Assembly (NCBI GenBank): GCA_050999295.1
Contig: JBPCPI010000104.1
Location: forward strand, 1-19,155
Length of the DNA stretch: 19,155 bases
Source of the DNA: JACCQS01 sp050999295
GTDB taxonomy: Bacteria > Actinomycetota > Actinomycetes > Mycobacteriales > Geodermatophilaceae
Direction of reading: 5' to 3'
The notes under the pieces were generated by a model. It did not search any database, was not told the DNA's origin, and saw nothing but the letters and a program-made list of their open reading frames with translations. The translations under genes were made by a program, and so were the position numbers. Shown here one piece after another: positions 5,673-13,433 of the stretch (positions are counted from its first letter, which is position 1; each line of letters opens with the position of its first letter).

Positions 5673-7118
5673 CTACCGGTCATCGCACAGGCGACGTGCG
5701 GCCGGTAGGGCGTCGATCACGTCGCTGGCCAGCAAGGCTCCGCCGATTTCGGCAAGCTCGCCGGCGCGCCCGTGCAGGTGCGCTCCGGCGGCAGCAGCCA
5801 GGCCCGGCGGCACTCCGGCGGCGAGCAGGGAACCGATGATTCCGGTCAGCACGTCACCGGTTCCGGCCGAGGCGAGCGCGGGCGTACCGGTCGCGTTGAC
5901 GTAGGCCCGCCCGTCCGGGTCGACGACGATTGTGGCCGTTCCCTTGAGCAGCACGGTTACTCCGAGCTTCGTGGCCAACTCCGCGACAGCGCCCAACCGG
6001 TCGCCGCCCAGCGGTACGTCGAAGTCGGCGAACTCACGGTCGTGCGGGGTCAGCACCGTCCCTGCCGATCGGCTCCCGATCAGCTCCGGTCGGCGGGCCA
6101 GCAGGCGCAACCCGTCGGCATCGACGACCACGGGTACGTCCATCCCGAGCACGTCGGCCAGGGCCAGAGCGGCCCGGCGGTCACGTCCCATGCCCGGTCC
6201 CACCGCCCAGGCCTGGACCCGTCCCGCCTCGGTGGGTGCCTCGTCCATGACCACGGCTTCCGGCCAGGCCCGATTCACGCCGGAAGCGGCCGACCCCACG
6301 TACCGGACCAGGCTGGAGCGCATCCGCAGGGCCGCACCGACAGTGAGCACGGCCGCACCCGGGTAGGCCGCAGATCCGGCGGCAACGCCGAGGACACCCC
6401 CGCTGTACTTGTCGTCGCCGTCACCGGCTCGCGGCAGGAGTTCGGCTACGTCGCCATCGGTGAGCGCAAGCGCGACCGGCTCAATCAGATACGGCGCGAG
6501 TCCGATGTCCACGACGGTCAGAGCGCCGGTGTGTTCGCGGCCCTCCCCCACGGTCAGTCCCAGCTTGATCGCACCGAACGTGACGGTCCGATCAGCCCGA
6601 AACGCGGGTCCGTCAACCACACCGGTATCGGGCTGTACGCCGCTGGGCAGGTCGACCGCCACCCGCAGCCCGGCAGCGTCGTTGGCGGCCTCGACGAGAT
6701 CATCGGCCGGAGTCCGGAGTTCACCGCTTGCGCCGAGTCCGACGATGCCGTCGAGGATCAAATCTGCCTGCGCAACAAGTGCTTTCGCCTCGGGGGTCAG
6801 CTCCGCCGCCAGGATCCGACCGCCGGCGCGGCGCAGAGCCGCGGCGCCGTCTTCATGCAGACGGTCGGGGCGTACGGCGAGCGCGACGACGCCCGCACCG
6901 CGTCTGGCCAACTGCGCGCCGGCGAACATGGCATCTCCGCCGTTGTCACCGATGCCGGCCAGGATGAGCACCCGAGCGCCGTAGACCCGCCCCAACCAGG
7001 TTGTGCACTGCGCCGCCAATCCGCCGGCCGCACACTTCATGAGCGATCCGGCGGGCACTGTCTTCAGTAATTCCTGCTCGGCGGCCCGGACCGAGGCGGC
7101 GTCGTACAGCCCGATCAA
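5673..7118 (-). CDS. nnr: Bifunctional NAD(P)HX epimerase / ADP-dependent NAD(P)HX dehydratase
   Basis: Repairs hydrated NADH and NADPH: the N-terminal YjeF domain epimerises R- and S-NAD(P)HX and the C-terminal domain dehydrates the S form. The 481-residue fusion length is normal. Epimerase motifs: GIGDNGGDAMFAGAQLA (55-70), the VGLGASGE segment (126-133) and VAVDLPSGV (153-161). Dehydratase motifs: GPGMGRD (307-313), DADGLRLL (333-340), LTPHDREFADF (356-366), LLKGT (390-394) and the AGTGDVLTGIIGSLLAAG phosphate-binding loop (418-435). The start is TTG at 7118, overlapping the acpS stop as TTGA; the family's usual first residues (VRAAEQELL) follow at once, and the next Met (27) would delete conserved sequence. 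Order glmS-acpS-nnr is standard in actinobacteria. Confidence 0.95.
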   Translation of the reverse strand: MIGLYDAASVRAAEQELLKTVPAGSLMKCAAGGLAAQCTTWLGRVYGARVLILAGIGDNGGDAMFAGAQLARRGAGVVALAVRPDRLHEDGAAALRRAGGRILAAELTPEAKALVAQADLILDGIVGLGASGELRTPADDLVEAANDAAGLRVAVDLPSGVQPDTGVVDGPAFRADRTVTFGAIKLGLTVGEGREHTGALTVVDIGLAPYLIEPVALALTDGDVAELLPRAGDGDDKYSGGVLGVAAGSAAYPGAAVLTVGAALRMRSSLVRYVGSAASGVNRAWPEAVVMDEAPTEAGRVQAWAVGPGMGRDRRAALALADVLGMDVPVVVDADGLRLLARRPELIGSRSAGTVLTPHDREFADFDVPLGGDRLGAVAELATKLGVTVLLKGTATIVVDPDGRAYVNATGTPALASAGTGDVLTGIIGSLLAAGVPPGLAAAAGAHLHGRAGELAEIGGALLASDVIDALPAARRLCDDR

Positions 7119-7495
7119 GGCTGGGCCTGGCTCTCGGCGATGACGACCGCGGAGGCGATTCCGCCGTCATGCGACATCGACAGGTGCAGCCTGGTCACGC
7201 CCAATGCGGCTGCCCTTGCCGCGACCGTTCCTCGCAATTCCAGGCACGGATCACCGTGCTCATCGGCGTTGACCTCGGCATCGGTCCAGGCCATTCCACC
7301 CGGTGCCCCGAGCGCCTTGGCCAGCGCTTCCTTGGCGGCAAAGCGGGCGGCCAGGGACTCCGCGTGTCGCGGCCGGCCGGATGCCCCTACCTGTTCTGCC
7401 TCGGTGAACAGCTTGGCGCGCATGCTCGGCGTACGGGTCAGCGCCTGCTCGAAGCGCTCGACCGGTACGACGTCGATGCCGATCCCGACGATCAC
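7115..7495 (-). CDS. acpS: Holo-[acyl-carrier-protein] synthase
   Basis: Transfers 4'-phosphopantetheine from CoA to the acyl carrier protein serine, activating fatty-acid synthesis. The predicted 126 residues are typical. GIGIDVVPVERF (4-15) holds Mg ligand Asp8, RFAAKEALAKALG (51-63) holds Glu56 of the second metal motif, and HLSMSHDGGIASAVV (104-118) is the closing signature. The frame is open upstream for 32 codons, but those residues are Ser/Arg-rich and overlap the glmS 3' end; GTG at 7495 gives the canonical MIVGIGID start, 40 nt after the glmS stop. The 3' end overlaps nnr as TTGA, so the two are coupled. Confidence 0.95.
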   Translation of the reverse strand: MIVGIGIDVVPVERFEQALTRTPSMRAKLFTEAEQVGASGRPRHAESLAARFAAKEALAKALGAPGGMAWTDAEVNADEHGDPCLELRGTVAARAAALGVTRLHLSMSHDGGIASAVVIAESQAQP

Positions 7496-7535
7496 GGCCT
7501 GGTGGTGACCGGCGCTGGTTGCATCAGACCGAGCG

Positions 7536-9443
7536 CTACTCGACCGTGACGGACTTGGCCAGGTTCCGCGGCTGGTCCACGTCCAGGCCACGCATGTCGG
7601 CGATCTCGCAGGCGAGAACCTGCATGGGGATGGTGGTCAGGACCGGCGCCAACAGGGTCGGCGTCTTCGGAACGTGGATCAGATGATCGGCGTACGGCGC
7701 CACCTCGTCGTCACCGTCCGCGGCAATCACGATGGTCTTCGCCCCGCGTGCCCGCATCTCCTGGATGTTGCTGATCACCTTGCTGTGCACGCTGTTTCGG
7801 CCGCGGGCAGGAATCACGGCAACAACCGGGGTGCCCTCCTCGATGAGCGATATGTAACCGTGCTTGAGCTCGCCGGCGGCGAATCCCTCGGCATGTATGT
7901 AGGCAAGTTCCTTGAGTTTCAGGGCACCCTCGAGCGCGACGGGATAGCCGACATGGCGCCCGACGAACAGGATGGTGGGTTCCTTGGCCAGTTCCCGGCC
8001 GATCGCCCGTACCGGATCCATCCGGTTGAGCGTCTCGGCAACGGCTTCGGGGAGCTTGTTCAGCTGGGCGACGGTCGTGGCGATCTCGTCGGCGTATTTC
8101 GTGCCTCGGGCTTGGGCGAGGTAGAGGGCCACCAGGTAGCAGGCGGCTAGCTGGGCGAGGAAGGCCTTGGTGGAGGCGACCGCGACTTCCGGTACCGCAC
8201 GGGTGTAGAGGACGGCGTCGGACTCCCGGGGGATCGTCGATCCGTTTGTGTTGCAGATGGCCAGTACCCGGGCGCGCTGGTCCTTGGCGTGCCGCAGGGC
8301 CATGAGGGTGTCCATCGTCTCGCCGCTCTGGCTGACCGCGATGACCAGGGTCGATCGGTCGAGGACCGGATCGCGATAGCGGAACTGGCTCGCGAGTTCG
8401 ACTTCGCAGGGCAATCGAGACCAGTGCTCTATGGCGTACTTCGCCACCATGGCAGCGTGATTGGCCGTACCACAGGCCACGATGAAGACCTTGTCGATGT
8501 CCCGCAGGTCCTCATCGGACAGGCGTACCTCGTCGAGCAGGATCTGGCCGGTGTCTGACAACCGGCCGCGCAGCGTGTCGGCGATCGCAGCGGGCTGCTC
8601 GGCGATCTCCTTGAGCATGAACCAGGGATAGCCCCCCTTCTCGGCGGCCGCAGCATCCCAGTCGACGTGAAAGTGCCTGGGCTGCACCGGGTTACCCTCG
8701 AAATCGGTGACGGTGATCCCGTGCTGTACGTCCAGGGTGACGATCTCGTCCTGGCCCAGCTCGAGGGCGTCTCGGGTGTGGGCGATGAAGGCGGAGACGT
8801 CGCTGCCGAGGAAGTACTCGCCGTCGCCGATCCCGGCCACCAGCGGGCTGTTCCGCCTGGCACCGACGACCTGCCCGGGGTGGTCGCTGTGCACGGCCAC
8901 CAGGGTGAAGGCACCCTCCAGCCGGCGGCAGACCGCGCGCATCGCGGCCGCGAACCGGTCACTCTCCGGCGCCGTCACGTCGAGCGGCCGGGCGGAGCCC
9001 CGCCCACGACCTTGGCTGGGGTAGGACTCGTAGGCGTCAGCCAGTAGGTGGGCGACGACCTCGGTGTCGGTGTCGGAGGACAGCTCCAGGCCGCCGCGCT
9101 CGAGTTCGCTGCGCAGCTCGGCGAAATTCTCGATGATGCCGTTGTGGACTACCGCGAACTTTCGATCGGCCGAGACATGCGGGTGGGCATTGCGGTCGAC
9201 CGGCGGGCCGTGGGTGGCCCAGCGCGTGTGGCCCATCCCGGTCGTCGCGGATGGGAGTGGTTGATCGGCCAACACCTTCTCGAGGTTCGCGAGCTTGCCA
9301 GCCTTCTTGGCGATGGCCAGGCCGTCGGGCCCGACGACCGCGATCCCGGCGGAGTCGTATCCGCGGTACTCCATCCGACGCAGTCCGTCGAGAACCACGT
9401 CCTCGGCGGACTTCGCCCCGACGTACCCGATGATCCCGCACAT
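7536..9443 (-). CDS. glmS: Glutamine-fructose-6-phosphate aminotransferase (isomerizing)
   Basis: Makes glucosamine-6-phosphate from fructose-6-phosphate and glutamine, the entry to UDP-GlcNAc and peptidoglycan. The predicted 635 residues start MCGIIGYVG, so Cys2 becomes the N-terminal nucleophile after Met removal. Glutaminase motifs include RGYDSAG, GHTRWATHG and VVHNGIIENF. A Gly/Arg/Ser-rich insertion (about residues 148-168, SQGRGRGSARPLDV) lengthens the glutaminase domain, as in other actinobacterial GlmS. Two SIS domains follow, with SQSGETMDTL, EVAVASTKAF, ELKHGYISL and the usual C-terminal DQPRNLAKSVTVE. GAPxDxN is GPPVDRN here, a small change. No good ribosome site precedes the ATG; TACCCT exactly six bases upstream suggests a leaderless mRNA. 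acpS follows by 40 nt. Confidence 0.97.
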   Translation of the reverse strand: MCGIIGYVGAKSAEDVVLDGLRRMEYRGYDSAGIAVVGPDGLAIAKKAGKLANLEKVLADQPLPSATTGMGHTRWATHGPPVDRNAHPHVSADRKFAVVHNGIIENFAELRSELERGGLELSSDTDTEVVAHLLADAYESYPSQGRGRGSARPLDVTAPESDRFAAAMRAVCRRLEGAFTLVAVHSDHPGQVVGARRNSPLVAGIGDGEYFLGSDVSAFIAHTRDALELGQDEIVTLDVQHGITVTDFEGNPVQPRHFHVDWDAAAAEKGGYPWFMLKEIAEQPAAIADTLRGRLSDTGQILLDEVRLSDEDLRDIDKVFIVACGTANHAAMVAKYAIEHWSRLPCEVELASQFRYRDPVLDRSTLVIAVSQSGETMDTLMALRHAKDQRARVLAICNTNGSTIPRESDAVLYTRAVPEVAVASTKAFLAQLAACYLVALYLAQARGTKYADEIATTVAQLNKLPEAVAETLNRMDPVRAIGRELAKEPTILFVGRHVGYPVALEGALKLKELAYIHAEGFAAGELKHGYISLIEEGTPVVAVIPARGRNSVHSKVISNIQEMRARGAKTIVIAADGDDEVAPYADHLIHVPKTPTLLAPVLTTIPMQVLACEIADMRGLDVDQPRNLAKSVTVE

Positions 9444-9455
9444 GGGTCCAGGGTA
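9441..9455 (-). promoter_or_regulatory. -10-like box six bases before glmS ATG (leaderless start)
   Basis: On the minus strand TACCCT (9455-9450) is followed by six bases and then the glmS ATG. This places transcription start at or next to the A of ATG. No clear -35 and no Shine-Dalgarno are seen. Confidence 0.5.
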
Positions 9456-9678
9456 GTCACCAAGACGCCACAGCTCTGCGGTCCGCGCCGCGTCAGGCTC
9501 GTCCAGTGAACAGCCATTCGCCGCATACCGAGCGTCACGACATGCTGCCGAAACGCCGATGGCCGGCGAGCGGGCTGGTTGCTCCGGCGCAGCAGCAGGC
9601 GGGGGGAACGCCGGATCGACCACGAGGCCGCCGGTACGGCCCGGCTGATCCAGATCGCTGCTCGTCCGCTGCGCCGTT
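9456..9678. other. Spacer between glmM and glmS
   Basis: Part of the 333-nt glmM-glmS gap. Frames through it are open but show no family resemblance, and the frame in line with glmS lacks any reason to start earlier than MCGIIGY. I see nothing else in it besides the flanking promoter-like box and hairpin. It is a plausible site for upstream glmS control, but no riboswitch or ribozyme (glmS type) is recognisable. Confidence 0.5.
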
Positions 9679-9750
9679 GTTGATCATCGGAAAGTGCCCA
9701 GGTTTCTTGCCTCATCAGGCGAAACAAGCCCCCGCCTTCCGATGATCAAC
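9679..9750 (-). terminator. Nested inverted repeat after glmM
   Basis: Perfect 14-bp outer arms, GTTGATCATCGGAA at 9679-9692 and its complement at 9737-9750. Inside is a second hairpin: GTTTC (9702-9706) with GAAAC (9721-9725) and GCCT (9709-9712) with AGGC (9717-9720), closing on CATC. It begins 26 nt past the glmM stop. It may be a terminator or a mobile palindromic repeat. Confidence 0.6.
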
Positions 9751-9776
9751 TGCAGTATTGCGGTGCAGCCCAGTGG

Positions 9777-11117
9777 TCAGCTGGCGGCCACGACCTCAGC
9801 AAGACGTTTTGCGACGGCGTCGGCCTGCTCCTGGGTTGGCGCCTCGACCATCACCCGGACAAGATTCTCCGTCCCGGAGGCGCGCAACAGCACACGGCCG
9901 GACTCGGCGAGTTCTGCCTCGGCTGCATTGACCGCCTCGGCGACCGCCTCGGACTCGGCGACCGCGAGCCTGTCGGTCACGGCGACATTGAGCAGGACTT
10001 GGGGTAGCCGGCCGACGACCGAGGCCAGGTCGGCAAGGCTCTTGCCGGTCGCGGCCATCCGGCCGGCAAGCATCAGCCCGGTCAGCAGTCCATCACCGGT
10101 GCTCGCGTACTCCGGGAAGATCACATGCCCGCTCTGCTCGCCGCCAAGGGACAGTCCGCGACTGCGCAGCGCGTCTAGGACATACCGGTCGCCGACGGCC
10201 GTGGTCACTACCGAGATGCCGGCCGCGGCCATCGTCTGCCGGAATCCCAGGTTGCTCATCACCGTGGCCACGACGGTGTCCTGTGCCAGTTTGCCGGCCT
10301 CGTGCAGACCGATGGCACAGACAGCGAGAATGGCGTCACCGTCGACGATCTGCCCGTCTGCGGAGACGGCAAGGCAGCGATCGGCGTCGCCGTCGTGCGC
10401 GATCCCGAGGTCGGCCCCATGCTCGACAACCGCTGCCTGTAGCGGGCCGAGGTGGGTGGAACCGCAGCCGTCGTTGATATTCAGGCCGTCGGGGGCATCT
10501 CCGATGGCATGCACGGTCGCCCCCGCTTCGGAGTAGACCCGAGGCGCGTGATGCGCGGCCGCTCCGTTGGCGCAGTCCACCACCAGGGTCAACCCGTCGA
10601 GGCGCGTGGGCACCGCGGAGAGCAGATGCTCGCGATAGCGCGCCGTGCCCAGGACATCGTCAAGGATCCTGCCCACGCCGGAGCCGGTCGGGCGTACGGG
10701 GCCCTGCGAGGGCTGGCGGACGAGCACCTCGATGGCCGCCTCGACGTCGTCGGGCAGTTTGTGCCCGCCGCGGGCGAAGAGCTTGATCCCGTTGTCGGGC
10801 ATCGGATTGTGACTGGCTGAGAGCATCACGCCCAGATCGGCACCGGAGTCGGCGGTCAGGAAGGCGAGCCCGGGCGTGGGGATGATGCCGCAGCGGACTA
10901 CGTCGGCCCCAGCACTGGCCAGCCCAGCCACGACAGCGGCCTCGAGCATCTCGCCGCTGGCCCGGGAGTCGCGGCCGACAATGGCAACCGGCCTGAGCGA
11001 GGAGTCGCGTAGCGCCAGCACTTCGGCAGCAGCCAGCGCCACTGCAAGAGCGAGCTCAGGGGTCAATTCGGCATTCGCGAGGCCACGAATGCCGTCCGTT
11101 CCGAACAGCCGACCCAT
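9777..11117 (-). CDS. glmM: Phosphoglucosamine mutase
   Basis: Converts glucosamine-6-phosphate to glucosamine-1-phosphate, the step after GlmS on the route to UDP-GlcNAc. The 446 residues match the family. MGRLFGTDGIRG opens the protein, Ser102 in SASHNP is the phosphoserine nucleophile, DGDADR (242-247) binds Mg, GEQSGHVIF is the sugar-binding loop and RASGTENLVRVM the phosphate-binding loop near the C-terminus. The ATG at 11117 is the first codon that gives this N-terminus and lies 21 nt after the rpsI stop, so it is probably co-transcribed with rplM-rpsI, the usual actinobacterial order. A nested hairpin follows its stop. Confidence 0.97.
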   Translation of the reverse strand: MGRLFGTDGIRGLANAELTPELALAVALAAAEVLALRDSSLRPVAIVGRDSRASGEMLEAAVVAGLASAGADVVRCGIIPTPGLAFLTADSGADLGVMLSASHNPMPDNGIKLFARGGHKLPDDVEAAIEVLVRQPSQGPVRPTGSGVGRILDDVLGTARYREHLLSAVPTRLDGLTLVVDCANGAAAHHAPRVYSEAGATVHAIGDAPDGLNINDGCGSTHLGPLQAAVVEHGADLGIAHDGDADRCLAVSADGQIVDGDAILAVCAIGLHEAGKLAQDTVVATVMSNLGFRQTMAAAGISVVTTAVGDRYVLDALRSRGLSLGGEQSGHVIFPEYASTGDGLLTGLMLAGRMAATGKSLADLASVVGRLPQVLLNVAVTDRLAVAESEAVAEAVNAAEAELAESGRVLLRASGTENLVRVMVEAPTQEQADAVAKRLAEVVAAS

Positions 11118-11138
11118 TGGCTGGTGCCGGGCCTTTGG

Positions 11139-11546
11139 TCAGCGCTTGGAGTACTGAGGCGCCTTACGGGCCTTCTTCAGCCCGTACTTCTTGCGCTCCT
11201 TGGCCCTTGGGTCACGGGTCATGAATCCGGCCTTGCGCAGCACCGCGCGGTCATCTTCGTCCAACACGACCAACGCGCGGGCGATGGCCAGACGCAGAGC
11301 GCCGGCCTGTCCGGTCACTCCACCGCCGTGCAGCAGAGCGACGATGTCGTAGCTCTCGGTCCGGTCGAGGATGAGCAGGGGCTCGCGGATCAGCTGCTGG
11401 TGCAACTTGTTCGGGAAGTACTCGCTCAGGGTGCGGCCGTTGAGCTTGAACTGCCCGGTACCGGGGACGAGCCGAACCCGGACGATGGCTTGCTTGCGAC
11501 GGCCTACGGTCTGGACCGGCTTGTCGGTATGTACGGCGGCGGTCAC
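11139..11546 (-). CDS. rpsI: 30S ribosomal protein S9
   Basis: Small-subunit ribosomal protein of 135 residues. VGRRKQAIVRVRL (14-26) and LLHGGGVTGQAGALRLAIARAL (71-92) are the S9 signatures, and the C-terminus ends in the invariant Tyr-Ser-Lys-Arg whose tail reaches the P-site tRNA. The GTG at 11546 overlaps the rplM TGA as GTGA, so translation is coupled. The open frame extends far upstream inside rplM but only as an antiparallel-free shadow of L13, so the short start is right. glmM follows after 21 nt. Confidence 0.97.
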   Translation of the reverse strand: MTAAVHTDKPVQTVGRRKQAIVRVRLVPGTGQFKLNGRTLSEYFPNKLHQQLIREPLLILDRTESYDIVALLHGGGVTGQAGALRLAIARALVVLDEDDRAVLRKAGFMTRDPRAKERKKYGLKKARKAPQYSKR

Positions 11547-11986
11547 TGGGCAACCTGCTTGATCTCGAAGGTTTCGGGGCGTTGGGCGGTGTGCGGGTGA
11601 TTCGGCCCGCCGTACACCTTGAGCTTGGTGAGCATCTTCCGACCGAGGGTGTTGTGCGGCAGCATTCCCTTGACGGCAGTTTCGATGACCCGTTCCGGGC
11701 GGGAGGCCAGCAGTTCGCCGACCGGACGCTGCTTGAGGCCGCCCGGGTAACCGGAATGCCGGTAGACGATCTTGTCGGTCAGCTTGGTTCCGGTCAGCGC
11801 GATCTTGCTGGCGTTGATGACGACGACGAAGTCGCCGGTGTCGACGTGCGGCGCGAACTGGGGCTTGTGCTTGCCACGCAGCAACACGGCGACCTGACTG
11901 GCGAGCCGGCCGAGCACCACATCGGTGGCGTCGATGACGTGCCACTGGCGATCGACCTCGCCGGGACGGGGGCTGTACGTGCGCAC
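11543..11986 (-). CDS. rplM: 50S ribosomal protein L13
   Basis: Large-subunit ribosomal protein of 147 residues, an early assembly protein. Motifs: RQWHVIDATDVVLGRLASQVA (13-33), the GDFVVVINASKIALTG segment (51-66), KIVYRHSGYPGG (72-83) and GMLPHNTLGRKMLTKLKVYGG (107-127), all canonical L13. GTG at 11986 gives VRTYSPRPGEV and has AGAAGG about 8-13 nt upstream, a good Shine-Dalgarno; the frame is open further up but without L13 similarity. It starts a unit with rpsI and glmM. Confidence 0.97.
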   Translation of the reverse strand: MRTYSPRPGEVDRQWHVIDATDVVLGRLASQVAVLLRGKHKPQFAPHVDTGDFVVVINASKIALTGTKLTDKIVYRHSGYPGGLKQRPVGELLASRPERVIETAVKGMLPHNTLGRKMLTKLKVYGGPNHPHTAQRPETFEIKQVAQ

Positions 11987-12108
11987 GGTCCTGCCTTCTG
12001 GTCTGTAGTCCCTGCTGTCCGCGCTGCACACACCCGTAGGCATCGGCGGATCACCTTGGTGTCTGACGCGGCTGCACCTACTTCGGTGGGCTCGTGCGCC
12101 AACCAACA

Positions 12109-12138
12109 ACGATACCGGCTGGGGCCCGCCTCGGCAAA
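12109..12138 (-). promoter_or_regulatory. Candidate rplM promoter
   Basis: On the minus strand TTTGCC (12138-12133), an 18-nt spacer and TATCGT (12114-12109) form a plausible sigma-A promoter. Transcription would leave a leader of about 115 nt before rplM. I could not recognise a known L13 leader fold in it. Confidence 0.35.
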
Positions 12139-12141
12139 GCC

Positions 12142-12158
12142 GGGGCCGGTGCGGCCCC
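12142..12158 (-). terminator. GC-rich hairpin after the lipoprotein gene
   Basis: GGGGCC and GGCCCC (6-bp arms) enclose five bases, 13 nt past the lipoprotein stop. No T-tract. It lies just upstream of the candidate rplM promoter, so it would separate the lipoprotein pair from the ribosomal unit. Confidence 0.45.
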
Positions 12159-12170
12159 ACCACGTGAGAG

Positions 12171-13433
12171 TCAAGGGGCTCGCATCAACCTGATCTGCTC
12201 CTGGACGTGGCCCCGGATGGCTGTGATGTCGGCCGGGTCGGTGACGAGAAAGACGTCGGTCAGTCCCAGATAGCGGCCCTCGCGGCTGTAACAGCGCTGG
12301 TAGACCATCCCGCCCGCCTCGGTGGGCGGAATGTAGAAGCACGGGATCGTCAGATCCTCCGGAACGTTGAAGATCATCCGGTCGCTGAACTCCTCCTGCT
12401 CGATCCGGGTGAACTCGGCGAAGATAGCGTCGGCCTCGGCCAGTGATCCGAGCTCGTAGGTCTGGAACTGATAGCTGGCCCCGGTCGCCTCGTCGAATCC
12501 GCTGCGGTTGTACAGGCCGGCGAACCCGTTGGCTGGGAGCAATTCGGCCTCCAGTTGCGGATCGATCGCCAGATGCAGGTATCCGGGGAGATCGAAGCTG
12601 CCGGTGAACAGGTCCGGGTCACCGGGCGGTGTGGCGGTACGGCGAGCGAGATCGTACGGATCGGGATCCAGTTCGGCGATCTCCTCCTGCGGGGTCGGTT
12701 CGAAGTCTCCGAGGAGTTGCCGCTGCTCTTCGAGCAACTCCGCCAGATCCTCGTGCGCGCGTTCGAGGGTGGCGGCCGTGTAGTAGTGATAGGCCAGCAT
12801 CCGGCCCACCGGCTGCAGCACTTCGACGGTGACCCTGTCCTCACCGTCAAGCACCTCGGTGCTCATGACGGCGGGCAGGCTCCCGAAGCCGGGGAACTCG
12901 AAGCGTTCCGAACCGTTCACGTCGACGAAGTTCGTCGCCAGTTCCTCGGCGGCCACCGCGGCTGAGCCCTCGTCGGACATCTCGGCGACGAACGCGATGG
13001 CAGTGCGGGGACCGTCGGTCTCGCGCCGACAGCTGGAGAATCCGGCCACGAACCCGTAGCGCGCGTACGTCGCGGACGCGGTGCCCTCGGCGAAGATGGT
13101 GAACTCCAGGTTCTCCACCCGGATCACCGGCAGCGTGGGTAGACAGGAATCGTCGAGTTCTGGGAAGACGAACTGTGGCTGCACCGTGGCCCCGGCGATC
13201 CGGTGGCTCTCGACGATGGTGCCTTGGCCCACCTCCGGCGCCGGGGTCGGGTCGGCCGTCGGCGGCACGGACACGCTCTCCTGCGCCGGAGCCGGGCTGG
13301 CCTGGCCCGCTACCACGGACGTACACCCGGTGAGCAGGATCAGCCCCAGGGACGCAGCGATCGTCCGCCCCGTTCCTTCCGCTGTCCGCCCCGGGCGTAC
13401 GGCAACCATCCAGCGAGGAGGTACGGCGGTCAT
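12171..13433 (-). CDS. Secreted lipoprotein, paralogue 1 (possibly DUF7373-like)
   Basis: A 420-residue predicted lipoprotein with a long basic N-terminal region, a hydrophobic stretch and lipobox LLTGC (Cys37 from the ATG). A Pro/Ala/Ser-rich tether follows, ending ADPTPAPEV, then a globular part that closely matches the neighbouring paralogue. Shared blocks include ESHRIAGATVQPQF, YGFVAGF, EEQRQLLGDFEPTPQEEI, GYLHLAIDPQ, YQFQTYELGSL, IPCFY and QRCYSREGR. Four cysteines in the mature part (DSC, SSCRR, IPC, QRCYS) are shared with the paralogue and could form two disulfides, which fits an exported protein. The ATG at 13433 overlaps the upstream TGA by one base (TGATG). A TTG at 13436 or a later start near MVAVRPG is also possible. 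It somewhat resembles mycobacterial and nocardial DUF7373 lipoproteins; function unknown. Confidence 0.85.
   Translation of the reverse strand: MTAVPPRWMVAVRPGRTAEGTGRTIAASLGLILLTGCTSVVAGQASPAPAQESVSVPPTADPTPAPEVGQGTIVESHRIAGATVQPQFVFPELDDSCLPTLPVIRVENLEFTIFAEGTASATYARYGFVAGFSSCRRETDGPRTAIAFVAEMSDEGSAAVAAEELATNFVDVNGSERFEFPGFGSLPAVMSTEVLDGEDRVTVEVLQPVGRMLAYHYYTAATLERAHEDLAELLEEQRQLLGDFEPTPQEEIAELDPDPYDLARRTATPPGDPDLFTGSFDLPGYLHLAIDPQLEAELLPANGFAGLYNRSGFDEATGASYQFQTYELGSLAEADAIFAEFTRIEQEEFSDRMIFNVPEDLTIPCFYIPPTEAGGMVYQRCYSREGRYLGLTDVFLVTDPADITAIRGHVQEQIRLMRAP

Noticed and set aside
9444..9678. glmS ribozyme
   Set aside because: It is known from Firmicutes, and the predicted start is leaderless; no conserved core is visible.
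11987..12108. Known L13 autoregulatory leader upstream of rplM
   Set aside because: The leader length would fit, but I could not match a recognised fold or protein-binding motif.
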